From: Bacteroides sp.
GTDB lineage: Bacteria > Bacteroidota > Bacteroidia > Bacteroidales > Muribaculaceae
Length of the DNA stretch: 34,627 nt
Reading direction: 5' to 3'
Assembly: GCA_014801735.1 (NCBI GenBank)
Contig: JAAVDO010000010.1
Span: forward strand, 1 to 34,627
Below the pieces are notes generated by a model, which ran no database searches, was not told where the DNA came from, and worked only from the letters and a program-made list of their open reading frames with translations. The position numbers were made by a program, and so were the translations under genes. Numbering within the stretch: position 1 is the stretch's first letter; each line of letters opens with the position of its first letter. This document shows, piece by piece, positions 25,947-34,133 of this stretch.

Positions 25947-26897
25947 TCATTTCCCCTGATGATTTGCCATCTTCTTCCCGATTTTCATGAGATTTCGTTG
26001 CAATCCTTTCAGTCCGGCTCTTGACAGGGGTGAGAACCGGAATTTTCGGTTGAATGCCGAGCTGCTCATGCTGTTCAGTGTCTGCACGTCGAGTTCCAGC
26101 ACTCTTGGGTCGGGGGCAAGATCTTCTATAGCTGTGGGTTTGCTGCGTGGTGCCGGGCAGATGTCTATACATCTTTCACAGCCGAACAGGCTACCGTGCA
26201 GATCAGTGCCCTCAGGTAGCTCGCCCCGGTGTTCGATTGTCAGATAATTTAGACATAGGCGGCTGTCTATCGTGCCGTTTCCTTTCAGCGCCCCGGTCGG
26301 GCATATCGCCACACACTTCCTGCAGTTTCTGCATCCTTCTCTGAAATAGCTTTTGCCATCACTTCTTCCACTCTCTTCAAGCTCGGCTGTTGTCAGAATT
26401 GTGACAAGAAACACCTTGCAACCGGCTCCGGGCACATATATCTGACAGTTCATCCCTATCCTGCCTACCCCGGCCTTTACCGCCCAATATCTTTCGGCAA
26501 GCGGAGCTGAGTCGACGCATATCCTTGCTTTCTCTCCGCGGCTCTCAAACAGCTCAACCACTTGGCGTAGTCTTTCTTTCAGCACAAAGTGATAATCCTT
26601 GCCAAGCGCATACGAAGCTATCGGCAGTTTCGGATCCGAGTCTTTGTCGCCATACACGAATGCTGCCGAGATCACCGATTTAGTACCTTCAAGCAGATTC
26701 GCCGGATTGCTTCTGATACCCTCGTTACGGCTCAGATAATCCATTCCCGCAGCGTTTCCCTCCGAGATCCATCGCGAGTAAGCGGTCAGTTCCTGCTCGT
26801 CGACGGTTCCCGACCGTGCTATGCCCCAGTGGCACGCGCCGCTCGCCGCCATCAGTGCGGCTATATCCTTGTCACATCTCGATTGGCAGCAGCTCAT
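25947..26897 (-). CDS. queG: Epoxyqueuosine reductase QueG
   Basis: 316 aa, slightly short for the family. The N-terminal cobalamin-binding part contains the conserved CVDSAPLAERYWAVKAGVGRIG region with the catalytic Asp. The C-terminal part holds two [4Fe-4S] clusters: CRNCRKCVAICP, then CLNYLTIEHRG, then CERCIDICP. QueG performs the last step of queuosine synthesis for position 34 of His, Asp, Asn and Tyr tRNAs, so the tRNA-Asn(GTT) genes in this window encode likely substrates. The second cluster motif ends CPAP instead of the common CPW. The start overlaps the end of the upstream deacetylase gene by 26 bp, implying coupling. Confidence 0.95.
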   Translation of the reverse strand: MSCCQSRCDKDIAALMAASGACHWGIARSGTVDEQELTAYSRWISEGNAAGMDYLSRNEGIRSNPANLLEGTKSVISAAFVYGDKDSDPKLPIASYALGKDYHFVLKERLRQVVELFESRGEKARICVDSAPLAERYWAVKAGVGRIGMNCQIYVPGAGCKVFLVTILTTAELEESGRSDGKSYFREGCRNCRKCVAICPTGALKGNGTIDSRLCLNYLTIEHRGELPEGTDLHGSLFGCERCIDICPAPRSKPTAIEDLAPDPRVLELDVQTLNSMSSSAFNRKFRFSPLSRAGLKGLQRNLMKIGKKMANHQGK

Positions 26898-27489
26898 AAC
26901 CTTCCTCTATCAGCCAGTCTATTGCTTTCGGCAGTGCCTCCTGAAGATTGGACCATGCCTTCAGCGAGTCATGAAACACTATGATCGACCCGTTTCTGGC
27001 ATAATGCCTTACGTTTGCAAACACCTCATCCGGATTCAGATGTTTCGAATAGTCGCGAGTCACCAGGTCATACATCACCATGTTGTAATGATGTTTCACG
27101 GCTCTGCTTTGGCTCCACCTCAGCAATCCGTGGGGCGGTCTGAACAGTGGGCTGTCGATCAGCCTGTCGGCTTCCGTTATGTCCCTCAGATAGCGAGTGG
27201 TGGTCGTGTCGCGGCCCTGCAGGTGGTGCATGGTGTGGTTGCCATAGCTATGGCCCTCGGCTTTGATCCGTTCAAACAGCTCCGGATGACGCCTCACGTT
27301 GTCACCCACCAGAAAAAATGTCGCCTTTATGCCCCGTTGGGCAAGCAGGTCAAGCACCCAGGGCGTCACCTCCGGTATCGGACCATCGTCAAATGTCAGA
27401 TAGGCCACTTTCCGGCCCTTACGCTTTATTCGCCAGATCCCTTCCGGAAACAGCAGCCTGTATAACAGTGGGGGTTGTTCTATCAGCAT
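26872..27489 (-). CDS. NodB-type polysaccharide deacetylase (CE4)
   Basis: 205 aa, essentially one NodB domain. Motif 1 is TFDDGP (D34, D35), motif 2 NHTMHH (metal ligands H85 and H89), motif 3 RPPHG and motif 5 VFHDS. Motif 4 is weak, DLVTRDY without the usual Trp. It should remove N- or O-acetyl groups from a cell-surface polysaccharide or peptidoglycan. No cleavable signal peptide is obvious, so it may be cytoplasmic or use a weak N-terminal anchor (PPLLYRLLF). It overlaps queG by 26 bp, though no functional link to queuosine is known. An SD-like TAAGGAGG on the minus strand (27513 to 27506) is 16 nt from the start, too far to be typical. Confidence 0.9.
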   Translation of the reverse strand: MLIEQPPLLYRLLFPEGIWRIKRKGRKVAYLTFDDGPIPEVTPWVLDLLAQRGIKATFFLVGDNVRRHPELFERIKAEGHSYGNHTMHHLQGRDTTTTRYLRDITEADRLIDSPLFRPPHGLLRWSQSRAVKHHYNMVMYDLVTRDYSKHLNPDEVFANVRHYARNGSIIVFHDSLKAWSNLQEALPKAIDWLIEEGYELLPIEM

Positions 27490-27523
27490 GATCTTTTTGT
27501 GTGGGCCTCCTTAGCCCGCCGGT

Positions 27524-27554
27524 CAACAATACAGCCGGCCCGTTTCACTTTCAA
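27524..27554 (-). promoter_or_regulatory. Possible promoter of the deacetylase/queG pair
   Basis: On the minus strand: TTG (27554 to 27552), 20 bp, then TATTGTTG (27531 to 27524), one mismatch from the -7 consensus. It is embedded in the adjacent inverted repeat. Confidence 0.35.
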
Positions 27555-27578
27555 GTTTGTGGGCCGGCTGTATTTTTG
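27528..27578 (+). terminator. Large inverted repeat, terminator-like on the plus strand
   Basis: A perfect 14-bp stem (27528-27541 with 27561-27574) and 19-nt loop. The T-run TATTTTTG follows on the plus strand only, although flanking genes are both on the minus strand. It probably still ends or stabilises the minus-strand transcript of the large membrane protein gene. Confidence 0.55.
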
Positions 27579-27624
27579 TCCGATGTTTACTGGCGTGGCG
27601 CGGGGCCTCCTGTCAGTTCGGTTT

Positions 27625-30600
27625 TCACTTGTTCTTGCTCTGAGCCTGTATGGCTGCCAGACGTCCCAGGTTCACGCCCTTTGCTTCCAGGCGTTTCTCT
27701 ATTTCGTCTATGTCGCCGCCATAGAACATGTAGTCCTGCAGAAGATCTATGAAGAATATGCGGTCGATATAGTGGTCAACACTTGTCAGCATACCATACT
27801 GATACGGATTCAGGCTCTGATAATACAGTATGTTGGTGGCAAACTCGTCTATTTCATTGCTGTATAGCCTCCTGGCTTCTTCTGTCAGTTTCTCGTTGCC
27901 TGTCACTTCTCCGAGGCGGCCATACATATCGGCCATTGGCTGGCCTATGCTCCAGCCGTAAGGCTGGGCTGCTGCCGGCAGTTTTTCCTGAATCAGGTTC
28001 AGCACGTTCTCAGCCTTCTTGAAGCGTTCCATGGCGGCTGCCGATGTCACCACTGTGGCCGTGTCGCTGATTCCTTCCGACTTGGCTATCTGTACGCCTT
28101 CGTTATACAGCGCCTGTGCAAGGTCGAGCAGGGCGGAGCGGTGGGTGGTGACCATTCTGCGTACGGTCTCGTCGAGATATATCTGACCCGGTTCTGTCAC
28201 CTTGTCCAGTCCTCCCCACACGAACTTCTCTGTCACGTTGCGATACATCTTGTCTGTATCGGCCGTGGTCATTTCCGTCGGGTTCAGGAACGGTGTTACC
28301 TCGTATGCCAGACCCGTGTTCTTCATATACGGAGTCAGGCCCAGATAATAGCGCTCCGGCACTGTCGTTGCGAAATACACCGGTCTGTTCCATCCATTCG
28401 CCGCCGAGGTCGAGAGCATGTCCAGGGCTATTACCTGGCTCAGTGTCGCGCCCGAGCTGCCTCTTGCCAGGTTGGTGGTGAGCACCTCTTCGGCTGCCGG
28501 GGCTTCCTCGGGTCTGATTCTGCCCGATGCGATCAGGGCCGCCGTGTCGACGGGTATGTAGACAGCTGGATACTTCATTTCTGTCACGTCATATACTGCA
28601 TTGTATGCCTCTGGCGAATACAGGTTGCGCAGTGCTGCCTGTGCGTCTACATAGTGGGTGGTATCCGCATTCAGGAAGTAGTTATACTGCATTCTGTCGT
28701 ATGCGTAGTTGGCCGGTTTCGCCTGAAGGGCTATGCCCGGTGCGTCATACGACGGACGTATGATCTGGTTCACATACCAGTCAGTGGTCAGATAGCTCAG
28801 ATTCACTACCTTCACATCGGTTCTCATGCCCTCTACCTCCTGGGCATACCACAGTGGGAAGGTATCGTTGTCGCCGTTGGTGAAGATTATGGCGTTTTCG
28901 TCAAGCGAGTTCAGATAATTGAATCCGAAGTCGCGAGTCGTGTAGCGTCCCGAGCGGTCATGGTCGTCCCATGTCTGTGACACCATCTGCAGTGGCACGG
29001 CTATTCCTACGGCGAGTGCTATTATCGAGGCACATAGCCGTGAGGCCGGCTTCATTGTCTTGTCTTTCTTGTCTTTGGGGAATATCTTCAGCAGCAGGCG
29101 CCACAGGGCTACTACTCCAAGTCCCACCCATATCGAATATGCGTAGAAGCTGCCCGCGAAGGCATAGTCACGCTCGCGCACCTGTGCTGGCGTTTGGTTC
29201 AGATATATCACGATCGCTATACCCGTCATGAAGAACAGGAAGAACACCACCCAGAACTGTTCTATGCCCCGTTTCGAGGTGAAGGCCTGCCAGCTCAGCC
29301 CAAGTATGCCCAGCAGCAGCGGCAGCATGTAGAACACGTTGTGGCCCGCGTTTCCTTCTCCTTCGCCGTAGGGCAGCAGGCTCTGGTCACCCAGGCGCGG
29401 TGTGTCGATCAGGGGTATGCCCGATATCCAGTTGCCGTGGTTTATCTCGCCCTGGCCCTGAATGTCGTTCTGGCGTCCCGCGAAGTTCCACAGGAAGTAG
29501 CGCCAGTACATGTGTATAAGCTGATATCTCAGGAAGAAACCCAGATTCTCGGCAAATGTCGGCTTGCTCATAAGCTGTGTCTGCAGAGGCTTGCCGTCGG
29601 TGTCAACTATTACGGTGGCCTCTACCGGTGTGCCGGTGAAGTTCACCCAGTCGCGGTATGCCGTCCTGTGTTCGTCGGCGCTGCTGTATATGCGCGGGAA
29701 AAGCATGTTGAGCTCCGGCGTCATCTTGTAGTCTTTCTTGTGGCCGGTCATCACGTATTTGTCCGGATCCTCGGGATTCTCTTTCACGGCCTTGGCATAC
29801 AGTGCCTCGCCTTCGTCTATGATAGGCACTGTGTTGTTGCCCTGAAGCGTGTAGAGCGGACGCGAATTTATTGTCTGGCCATACAGCAGCGGCCTGTCGC
29901 CATACTGTTCGCGGTTCAGGTAGGAGCTCAGCGCAAACACGTTGTCGGGCGAGTTCTGGTTCATCGGTGTCGATGCGCTCGATCTGATCAGAAGGAGTGC
30001 ATACGACGAGTAGCCGAAGAATATCACCATGATGCTCAGCGCTGCCAGTGTCAGGATTCTCACCGGAAGCCTCTTCACCTTCCAGAGATATAAGATCAGC
30101 GCTGCCAGCAGGATTATGCCCAGCAGTATTCCCGAACCTATCATCAGCATGCCCGAGAGTATTGTCATGACCACAAACGATACCTTCATCATCAGCGGAT
30201 TGCGCTGTTTGTAGAATTCGCTGACACACCATACGAAGCTGGCCACCAGAACTATAGCATATATCAGCGTGCCCATATTGTAGCTCATGCCCAGCGTGTT
30301 TACACAGAACAGCTCGAAATACTGCGCCATCTCGATGAAGCCCGGCACCAGTCCGTAAAGTATCAGGGCCACGATCACAAATGATATCAGCAGTGCTGTC
30401 AGCGATCCCTTGCCTGTGGTCTCTTTCCACTTGCGGAAATATACCACCAGCACGATAGCCGGTATGCAGAGCAGGTTTAGCAGGTGTACCGCTATCGAGA
30501 TGCCGATCACATAGGCTATCAGCACCAGATATTTGTCGCTGTGCGGTTGGTCGGCTCTCGTTTCCCATTTCAGGATGAGCCAGAACACCAGTGCCGTGCA

Positions 30601-31062
30601 GAACGACGAGAAGGCGTAAACCTCACCCTCTACGGCCGAAAACCAGAATGTGTCGCTCCAGGTATACACCAGCGCGCCGCATATTCCAGATCCGAATATG
30701 GCTATCAGCTTCGGCAGCGATATGCTTGTCGCGTCGTCTTTCACCAGTAGCCGCTTGGCCAGATGGGTGATTGTCCAGAAGAGCAGGAGTATTGTTCCCG
30801 CGCTCAGCAGGGCCGACATCGCGTTCACTGCCATCGCAACCTTGCTCACGTCGCCGCCCACGAAGTTGATGAATGTTCGGGCTGCGAGCATGAATATCGG
30901 GTTCCCCGGCGGGTGACCCACTTCGAGTTTGAAGCCTTGAAGAATGAACTCCGGACAGTCCCAGAAGCTGGCGGTTGGCTCTATCGTCATCAGATAGGTT
31001 GCTGCGGCTATCGCAAAGCAGAGCCAGCCCAGAATGTTGTTTACAAGATTGTAGCGTTTCAT
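27625..31062 (-). CDS. TMEM260/DUF2723 (GT117-like) large membrane glycosyltransferase-type protein
   Basis: 1145 aa. The N-terminal half is polytopic with many hydrophobic helices up to about residue 690. The first periplasmic loop carries TASFWDCPEF (31-40) and HPPGNP (50-55), the signature of the DUF2723/TMEM260-like family. The C-terminal roughly 400 residues are soluble, start with the acidic NGDNDTFPLWY motif and end in a helical repeat-like region. The family belongs to the PMT-like GT-C enzymes; the human relative TMEM260 is an O-mannosyltransferase. A role in periplasmic protein O-glycosylation is plausible in Bacteroidetes, but substrate is inference. A -7 box at 31198-31205 predicts a roughly 130-nt leader. 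Confidence 0.9.
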   Translation of the reverse strand: MKRYNLVNNILGWLCFAIAAATYLMTIEPTASFWDCPEFILQGFKLEVGHPPGNPIFMLAARTFINFVGGDVSKVAMAVNAMSALLSAGTILLLFWTITHLAKRLLVKDDATSISLPKLIAIFGSGICGALVYTWSDTFWFSAVEGEVYAFSSFCTALVFWLILKWETRADQPHSDKYLVLIAYVIGISIAVHLLNLLCIPAIVLVVYFRKWKETTGKGSLTALLISFVIVALILYGLVPGFIEMAQYFELFCVNTLGMSYNMGTLIYAIVLVASFVWCVSEFYKQRNPLMMKVSFVVMTILSGMLMIGSGILLGIILLAALILYLWKVKRLPVRILTLAALSIMVIFFGYSSYALLLIRSSASTPMNQNSPDNVFALSSYLNREQYGDRPLLYGQTINSRPLYTLQGNNTVPIIDEGEALYAKAVKENPEDPDKYVMTGHKKDYKMTPELNMLFPRIYSSADEHRTAYRDWVNFTGTPVEATVIVDTDGKPLQTQLMSKPTFAENLGFFLRYQLIHMYWRYFLWNFAGRQNDIQGQGEINHGNWISGIPLIDTPRLGDQSLLPYGEGEGNAGHNVFYMLPLLLGILGLSWQAFTSKRGIEQFWVVFFLFFMTGIAIVIYLNQTPAQVRERDYAFAGSFYAYSIWVGLGVVALWRLLLKIFPKDKKDKTMKPASRLCASIIALAVGIAVPLQMVSQTWDDHDRSGRYTTRDFGFNYLNSLDENAIIFTNGDNDTFPLWYAQEVEGMRTDVKVVNLSYLTTDWYVNQIIRPSYDAPGIALQAKPANYAYDRMQYNYFLNADTTHYVDAQAALRNLYSPEAYNAVYDVTEMKYPAVYIPVDTAALIASGRIRPEEAPAAEEVLTTNLARGSSGATLSQVIALDMLSTSAANGWNRPVYFATTVPERYYLGLTPYMKNTGLAYEVTPFLNPTEMTTADTDKMYRNVTEKFVWGGLDKVTEPGQIYLDETVRRMVTTHRSALLDLAQALYNEGVQIAKSEGISDTATVVTSAAAMERFKKAENVLNLIQEKLPAAAQPYGWSIGQPMADMYGRLGEVTGNEKLTEEARRLYSNEIDEFATNILYYQSLNPYQYGMLTSVDHYIDRIFFIDLLQDYMFYGGDIDEIEKRLEAKGVNLGRLAAIQAQSKNK

Positions 31063-31197
31063 TGCGCGGTCGGTTCCTCATCGCTGGCGGCGTCCGGTCC
31101 TGTCGCCGTCATCTGCGGAACGGGTTAGTGATTAACTGTTAATTGGATTCTTTTGATCGGTTTGAGCCTGGCTGTTGGCCGCCTGGCCTATTGACCG

Positions 31198-31205
31198 CAA
31201 ATTTA
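31198..31205 (-). promoter_or_regulatory. -7 box for the TMEM260-like gene
   Basis: TAAATTTG on the minus strand (31205 to 31198), 135 bp before the start codon. The leader has no recognised riboswitch. The divergent lplA box lies 76 bp away. Confidence 0.5.
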
Positions 31206-31281
31206 CGCATTTTTCTTCAATAGGGGGGGGTTCACCTGCCCCTAACGTTCTGAAAAATTCTAAAAATCCGGTTTTTCGTCT

Positions 31282-31289
31282 TATCTTTG
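31282..31289 (+). promoter_or_regulatory. -7 box for lplA
   Basis: TATCTTTG, 22 bp before the ATG. It is a full -7 match; a -33 element is not clear. Confidence 0.55.
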
Positions 31290-31311
31290 CGCTGTTCTTC
31301 ATCCTTTTCCC

Positions 31312-32304
31312 ATGATCACCCATATCAGTTTCCCCCTCTCCGCCCGCTCCCGCGAGCTGCCGTTCTATCTTGCTGCCGAGGAGTTTGCGGCGCTCTCTCT
31401 GCCTGTCGGGTCCGACTATTTCTTCATGTGGCGCGTGCGTCCGACCGTCATAATCGGCCGCAACCAGATGTTTGAGTCCGAGGTCAATGCCGCCTATTGC
31501 CGCGACAACGATATAGACATCTGCCGCCGCAAGAGCGGGGGAGGCTGTGTCTACGCCGATCTCTCCAACATCATGTTCAGCTTCATCACCGACTGCGGCC
31601 CCGACCTCTCTTCTACCTTTGCCGCCTATACCGCCCGTGTGGCCGCCATGCTCCGCTCGCTTGGCATCGACGCTACGGCCGGCAGCCGCAATGATGTGAC
31701 CGTTGGCGGCCGCAAGGTCTCCGGAAATGCCTTCTACCGTCTGCCGGGTGGCCGCAGCATAGCCCACGGCACTATGCTTTTCGATGTCGACATTGAGCGG
31801 ATGATGAATGCCATAACTCCCTCCCGCGTCAAGCTCGAATCAAAGGGTGTCAGCTCGGTTCGCTCCCGCGTTACCTCCGTCCGCGAGTTCCGTCCCGACC
31901 TCACTATCGACGCATTCATGGACTATGCGCGCACTTTCATGAGCGATGGCGACCTCTCCCTGTCTGCTGCCGATATTGCCGTGATCGAGCGCATCGAGGC
32001 TCCTTATCTCACCGACCGCTGGCTGCTCGGCAAGAGCCCGCGCGGATCGCTCTCTCTCTCCCGCCGTATCGATGGTGTCGGTGATTTCGCTTTCGACCTC
32101 GTTATGCGCGGTGGCGTCATCGAGGATATCAATCTTGCGGGCGATTTCTTTCTCCTTGCCGACCTCGATACCTCTCTGCTCCGATTCCTCCGCGGTGCGC
32201 GTCTGTTACGCGAGTCGCTGTCTGCGGCCCTTACCGGTGTCGACGCCTCCCGTGTCATAATGGGACTTTCCAATGATGCCCTCATTGAAATGCTCATTTC
32301 CTGA
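31312..32304 (+). CDS. lplA: Lipoate-protein ligase A
   Basis: 330 aa. The BPL/LplA catalytic domain (about 1-240) has RRKSGGGCVYAD (positions about 73-84, equivalent to RRxSGGGAVYHD) and the TVGGRKVSGNA lysine-containing loop (about 129-139). The C-terminal accessory domain covers about 245-330. It activates lipoate with ATP and attaches it to lipoyl domains. The lipoyl acceptor GcvH is encoded two genes downstream, giving a clear functional link. The nearby LipB/LipA route is not present in the window, so the cell may salvage lipoate. Spacing of about 300 bp to gcvT suggests separate transcription units. Confidence 0.94.
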   Translation: MITHISFPLSARSRELPFYLAAEEFAALSLPVGSDYFFMWRVRPTVIIGRNQMFESEVNAAYCRDNDIDICRRKSGGGCVYADLSNIMFSFITDCGPDLSSTFAAYTARVAAMLRSLGIDATAGSRNDVTVGGRKVSGNAFYRLPGGRSIAHGTMLFDVDIERMMNAITPSRVKLESKGVSSVRSRVTSVREFRPDLTIDAFMDYARTFMSDGDLSLSAADIAVIERIEAPYLTDRWLLGKSPRGSLSLSRRIDGVGDFAFDLVMRGGVIEDINLAGDFFLLADLDTSLLRFLRGARLLRESLSAALTGVDASRVIMGLSNDALIEMLIS

Positions 32305-32368
32305 TAATTCCCCTGTTCCCGATATTTGCACAAATTATCCGTCCCTGCGCTCGCTGATTGTTTGTTGC

Positions 32369-32393
32369 CGGTGTTGTGTGCACCGTCCTTTTT
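32369..32393 (+). terminator. Weak terminator after lplA
   Basis: A 5-bp stem, CGGTG (32369-32373) with CACCG (32381-32385), followed by TCCTTTTT. It is short but placed 65 bp past the stop. The rest of the 32305-32541 spacer shows no gene. Confidence 0.4.
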
Positions 32394-32541
32394 CAAAATC
32401 AAATCTCAGCACTGACCGGCGCCGATTCCCGCATCCGTGAGCTTGACGACTTCGCTTTTCTCGGCAACACGCCCCATTGCTGTGGCCGGTCGCCCTGAAT
32501 CTTTTTTCGCTTCATGTTGAGGAAATATCGCTGAATTTATG

Positions 32542-32549
32542 TATTTTTG
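32542..32549 (+). promoter_or_regulatory. -7 box for gcvT
   Basis: TATTTTTG, with TTG at 32517-32519 (22 bp spacer). Its position rules out the ATG at 32539 as the gcvT start. Its last base is also the first base of the hairpin that follows. Confidence 0.55.
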
Positions 32550-32583
32550 TGGGGCGGCAATCATGCCGCTCCACAATTTTTTT
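32549..32583 (+). terminator. Hairpin plus U-run in the gcvT leader (attenuator or read-through stop)
   Basis: An 11-bp stem (32549-32559 with 32564-32574, one G-T pair), ATCA loop, AA, then seven Ts (32577-32583). This is a textbook intrinsic terminator 18 bp before the gcvT ATG. It either stops transcripts coming from lplA or attenuates the gcv operon. Confidence 0.75.
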
Positions 32584-32601
32584 AATACCTCGAAAAACGA
32601 T

Positions 32602-33711
32602 ATGAGTGATATCAGGACTACCTGCCTGCATGATCGTCACGTGGCGCTCGGAGCTCAGATGAGCCCCTTCGCCGGTTTCGATATGCCGATTCAGTATGAA
32701 GGAATTGCCGAAGAACACAACGCCGTCCGTACCGCATGCGGTGTCTTCGATGTGTCGCACATGGGCGAGATCGAAGCTGCCGGTCCCGGCAGTGAGGCGT
32801 TCGTCAACCATATATTTACCAACGATGTGACCGGAGCGCCCGTAGGAAAGATCTTCTACGGCATGATGCTTCATCCCGACGGCGGCACAATCGACGACCT
32901 GCTGGTCTACAAGCGTGCCGACGACAATTTTCTGCTTGTGGTCAACGCTGCCAATATCGACAAAGATTATGCCCACATCCTCAAGGAGGCCGAAGGCCGC
33001 GATGATGTGAAGATCACCAATCTCAGCGACCTGACAGGCGAGATCGCCGTTCAGGGTCCCCTGTCGGAGGGTGTGCTGTCGCGCGAGCTCATGATCGACG
33101 GCTCCGATCTGGCCTTCTACACTTTCAAGGAGACTGTATGCCCCGCCACTGGCGAAGCCATCATCCTGAGCCGCACGGGTTATACCGGAGAAGACGGATT
33201 TGAAATCTACGGTAGCCCCGCCACCATAGCCTGGTGCTGGGATAAGCTCGTGGGCAGCGGCGAGTGCAAGCCCTGCGGTCTTGGTTGCCGCGACACGCTC
33301 CGTTTCGAGGTGGGTCTTCCCCTTTACGGCGATGAACTGGCCGACGATATCACTCCGCTCGAAGCCGGCCTCGGAATCTTTGTCAAGCTCGACAAGCCCG
33401 AATTTATCGGTAAGGAAGCTCTTGTGGCAGCCAAGGCCGAGGGCTTAAAGCGCAAGGTTGTTGGCCTCGAGATCCACGATCGCGCCATTGCCCGCCACGG
33501 CTGCGAGGTGATCGCACCCGAAACAGGCGAGGTGATCGGCACCATCACAACAGGCTATCGTGGCCTGTCGGTCGACAAAAGTATCGCCATGGCTCTGATC
33601 GATGCCGCCTATGCTAAGAAAGGCACTGAGGTGAAGGTGCGTGTGCGCCGCAAGGTCTTCCCCGCAACGGTCACCGCTAAAAAATTCTACGACAAACACT
33701 ACAAAAAATAA
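32602..33711 (+). CDS. gcvT: Glycine cleavage system T protein (aminomethyltransferase)
   Basis: 369 aa from the ATG at 32602. An upstream in-frame ATG at 32539 is discarded because it precedes the -7 box and translates through a terminator hairpin, and because family members begin like MSDIRTTCLHDRHVALGA. Conserved elements are FAGFDMPIQYEGIAEEHNAVR (split: FDMPIQY and EEHNAVR), FDVSHMGEI, the tetrahydrofolate-binding Asp region, and RTGYTGEDGFEIY. It transfers the aminomethyl group from lipoyl-GcvH to tetrahydrofolate, releasing ammonia. It is followed 20 bp later by gcvH. Confidence 0.97.
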   Translation: MSDIRTTCLHDRHVALGAQMSPFAGFDMPIQYEGIAEEHNAVRTACGVFDVSHMGEIEAAGPGSEAFVNHIFTNDVTGAPVGKIFYGMMLHPDGGTIDDLLVYKRADDNFLLVVNAANIDKDYAHILKEAEGRDDVKITNLSDLTGEIAVQGPLSEGVLSRELMIDGSDLAFYTFKETVCPATGEAIILSRTGYTGEDGFEIYGSPATIAWCWDKLVGSGECKPCGLGCRDTLRFEVGLPLYGDELADDITPLEAGLGIFVKLDKPEFIGKEALVAAKAEGLKRKVVGLEIHDRAIARHGCEVIAPETGEVIGTITTGYRGLSVDKSIAMALIDAAYAKKGTEVKVRVRRKVFPATVTAKKFYDKHYKK

Positions 33712-33731
33712 TCATAAAACCAACTACCAAG

Positions 33732-34106
33732 ATGAAAACATATTATAGCCCTACTCATGAATATATTCGCGTTGACGGAAACATCGGCTACATCGGCATC
33801 ACCGATTACGCTCAGCATGCTCTCGGCAACGTGGTTTATGTAGATATGCCCGAAGTTGGCGATGATGTTGCCGCCGGCGAGGATTTCGGTGCTGTCGAGA
33901 GCGTTAAGGCTGCCAGCGATCTGATCAGCCCCGTTACCGGCGCCGTTGTCGAGATCAACGAACATCTTATCGACAATCCCCGTCTCATCAACGAGAACGC
34001 CGTCGAAAACTGGATCATCAAGGTTTCGCTCGAAGATCCCGCCGAGCTTGATTCACTGCTCGACGAAGAGGCCTACAACAAGTTGGTCGAGAGCGAGAAA
34101 CACTGA
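33732..34106 (+). CDS. gcvH: Glycine cleavage system H protein
   Basis: 124 aa, the normal length. The lipoyl domain has the modified Lys in the FGAVESVKAASDL motif at about residue 61, and the typical GxVxEIN turn follows. It shuttles the aminomethyl intermediate between the P, T and L proteins and is the expected target of the LplA encoded upstream. Operon with gcvT (20-bp gap) and the gcvPA-like gene (27-bp gap). Confidence 0.98.
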   Translation: MKTYYSPTHEYIRVDGNIGYIGITDYAQHALGNVVYVDMPEVGDDVAAGEDFGAVESVKAASDLISPVTGAVVEINEHLIDNPRLINENAVENWIIKVSLEDPAELDSLLDEEAYNKLVESEKH

Positions 34107-34133
34107 TCCCTTACCAATATCAACACTTTTCCC

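Noticed and set aside
32539..32601. N-terminal extension of gcvT from the first ATG
   Set aside because: It lies upstream of the -7 box and would translate the terminator hairpin; the family start matches the ATG at 32602.
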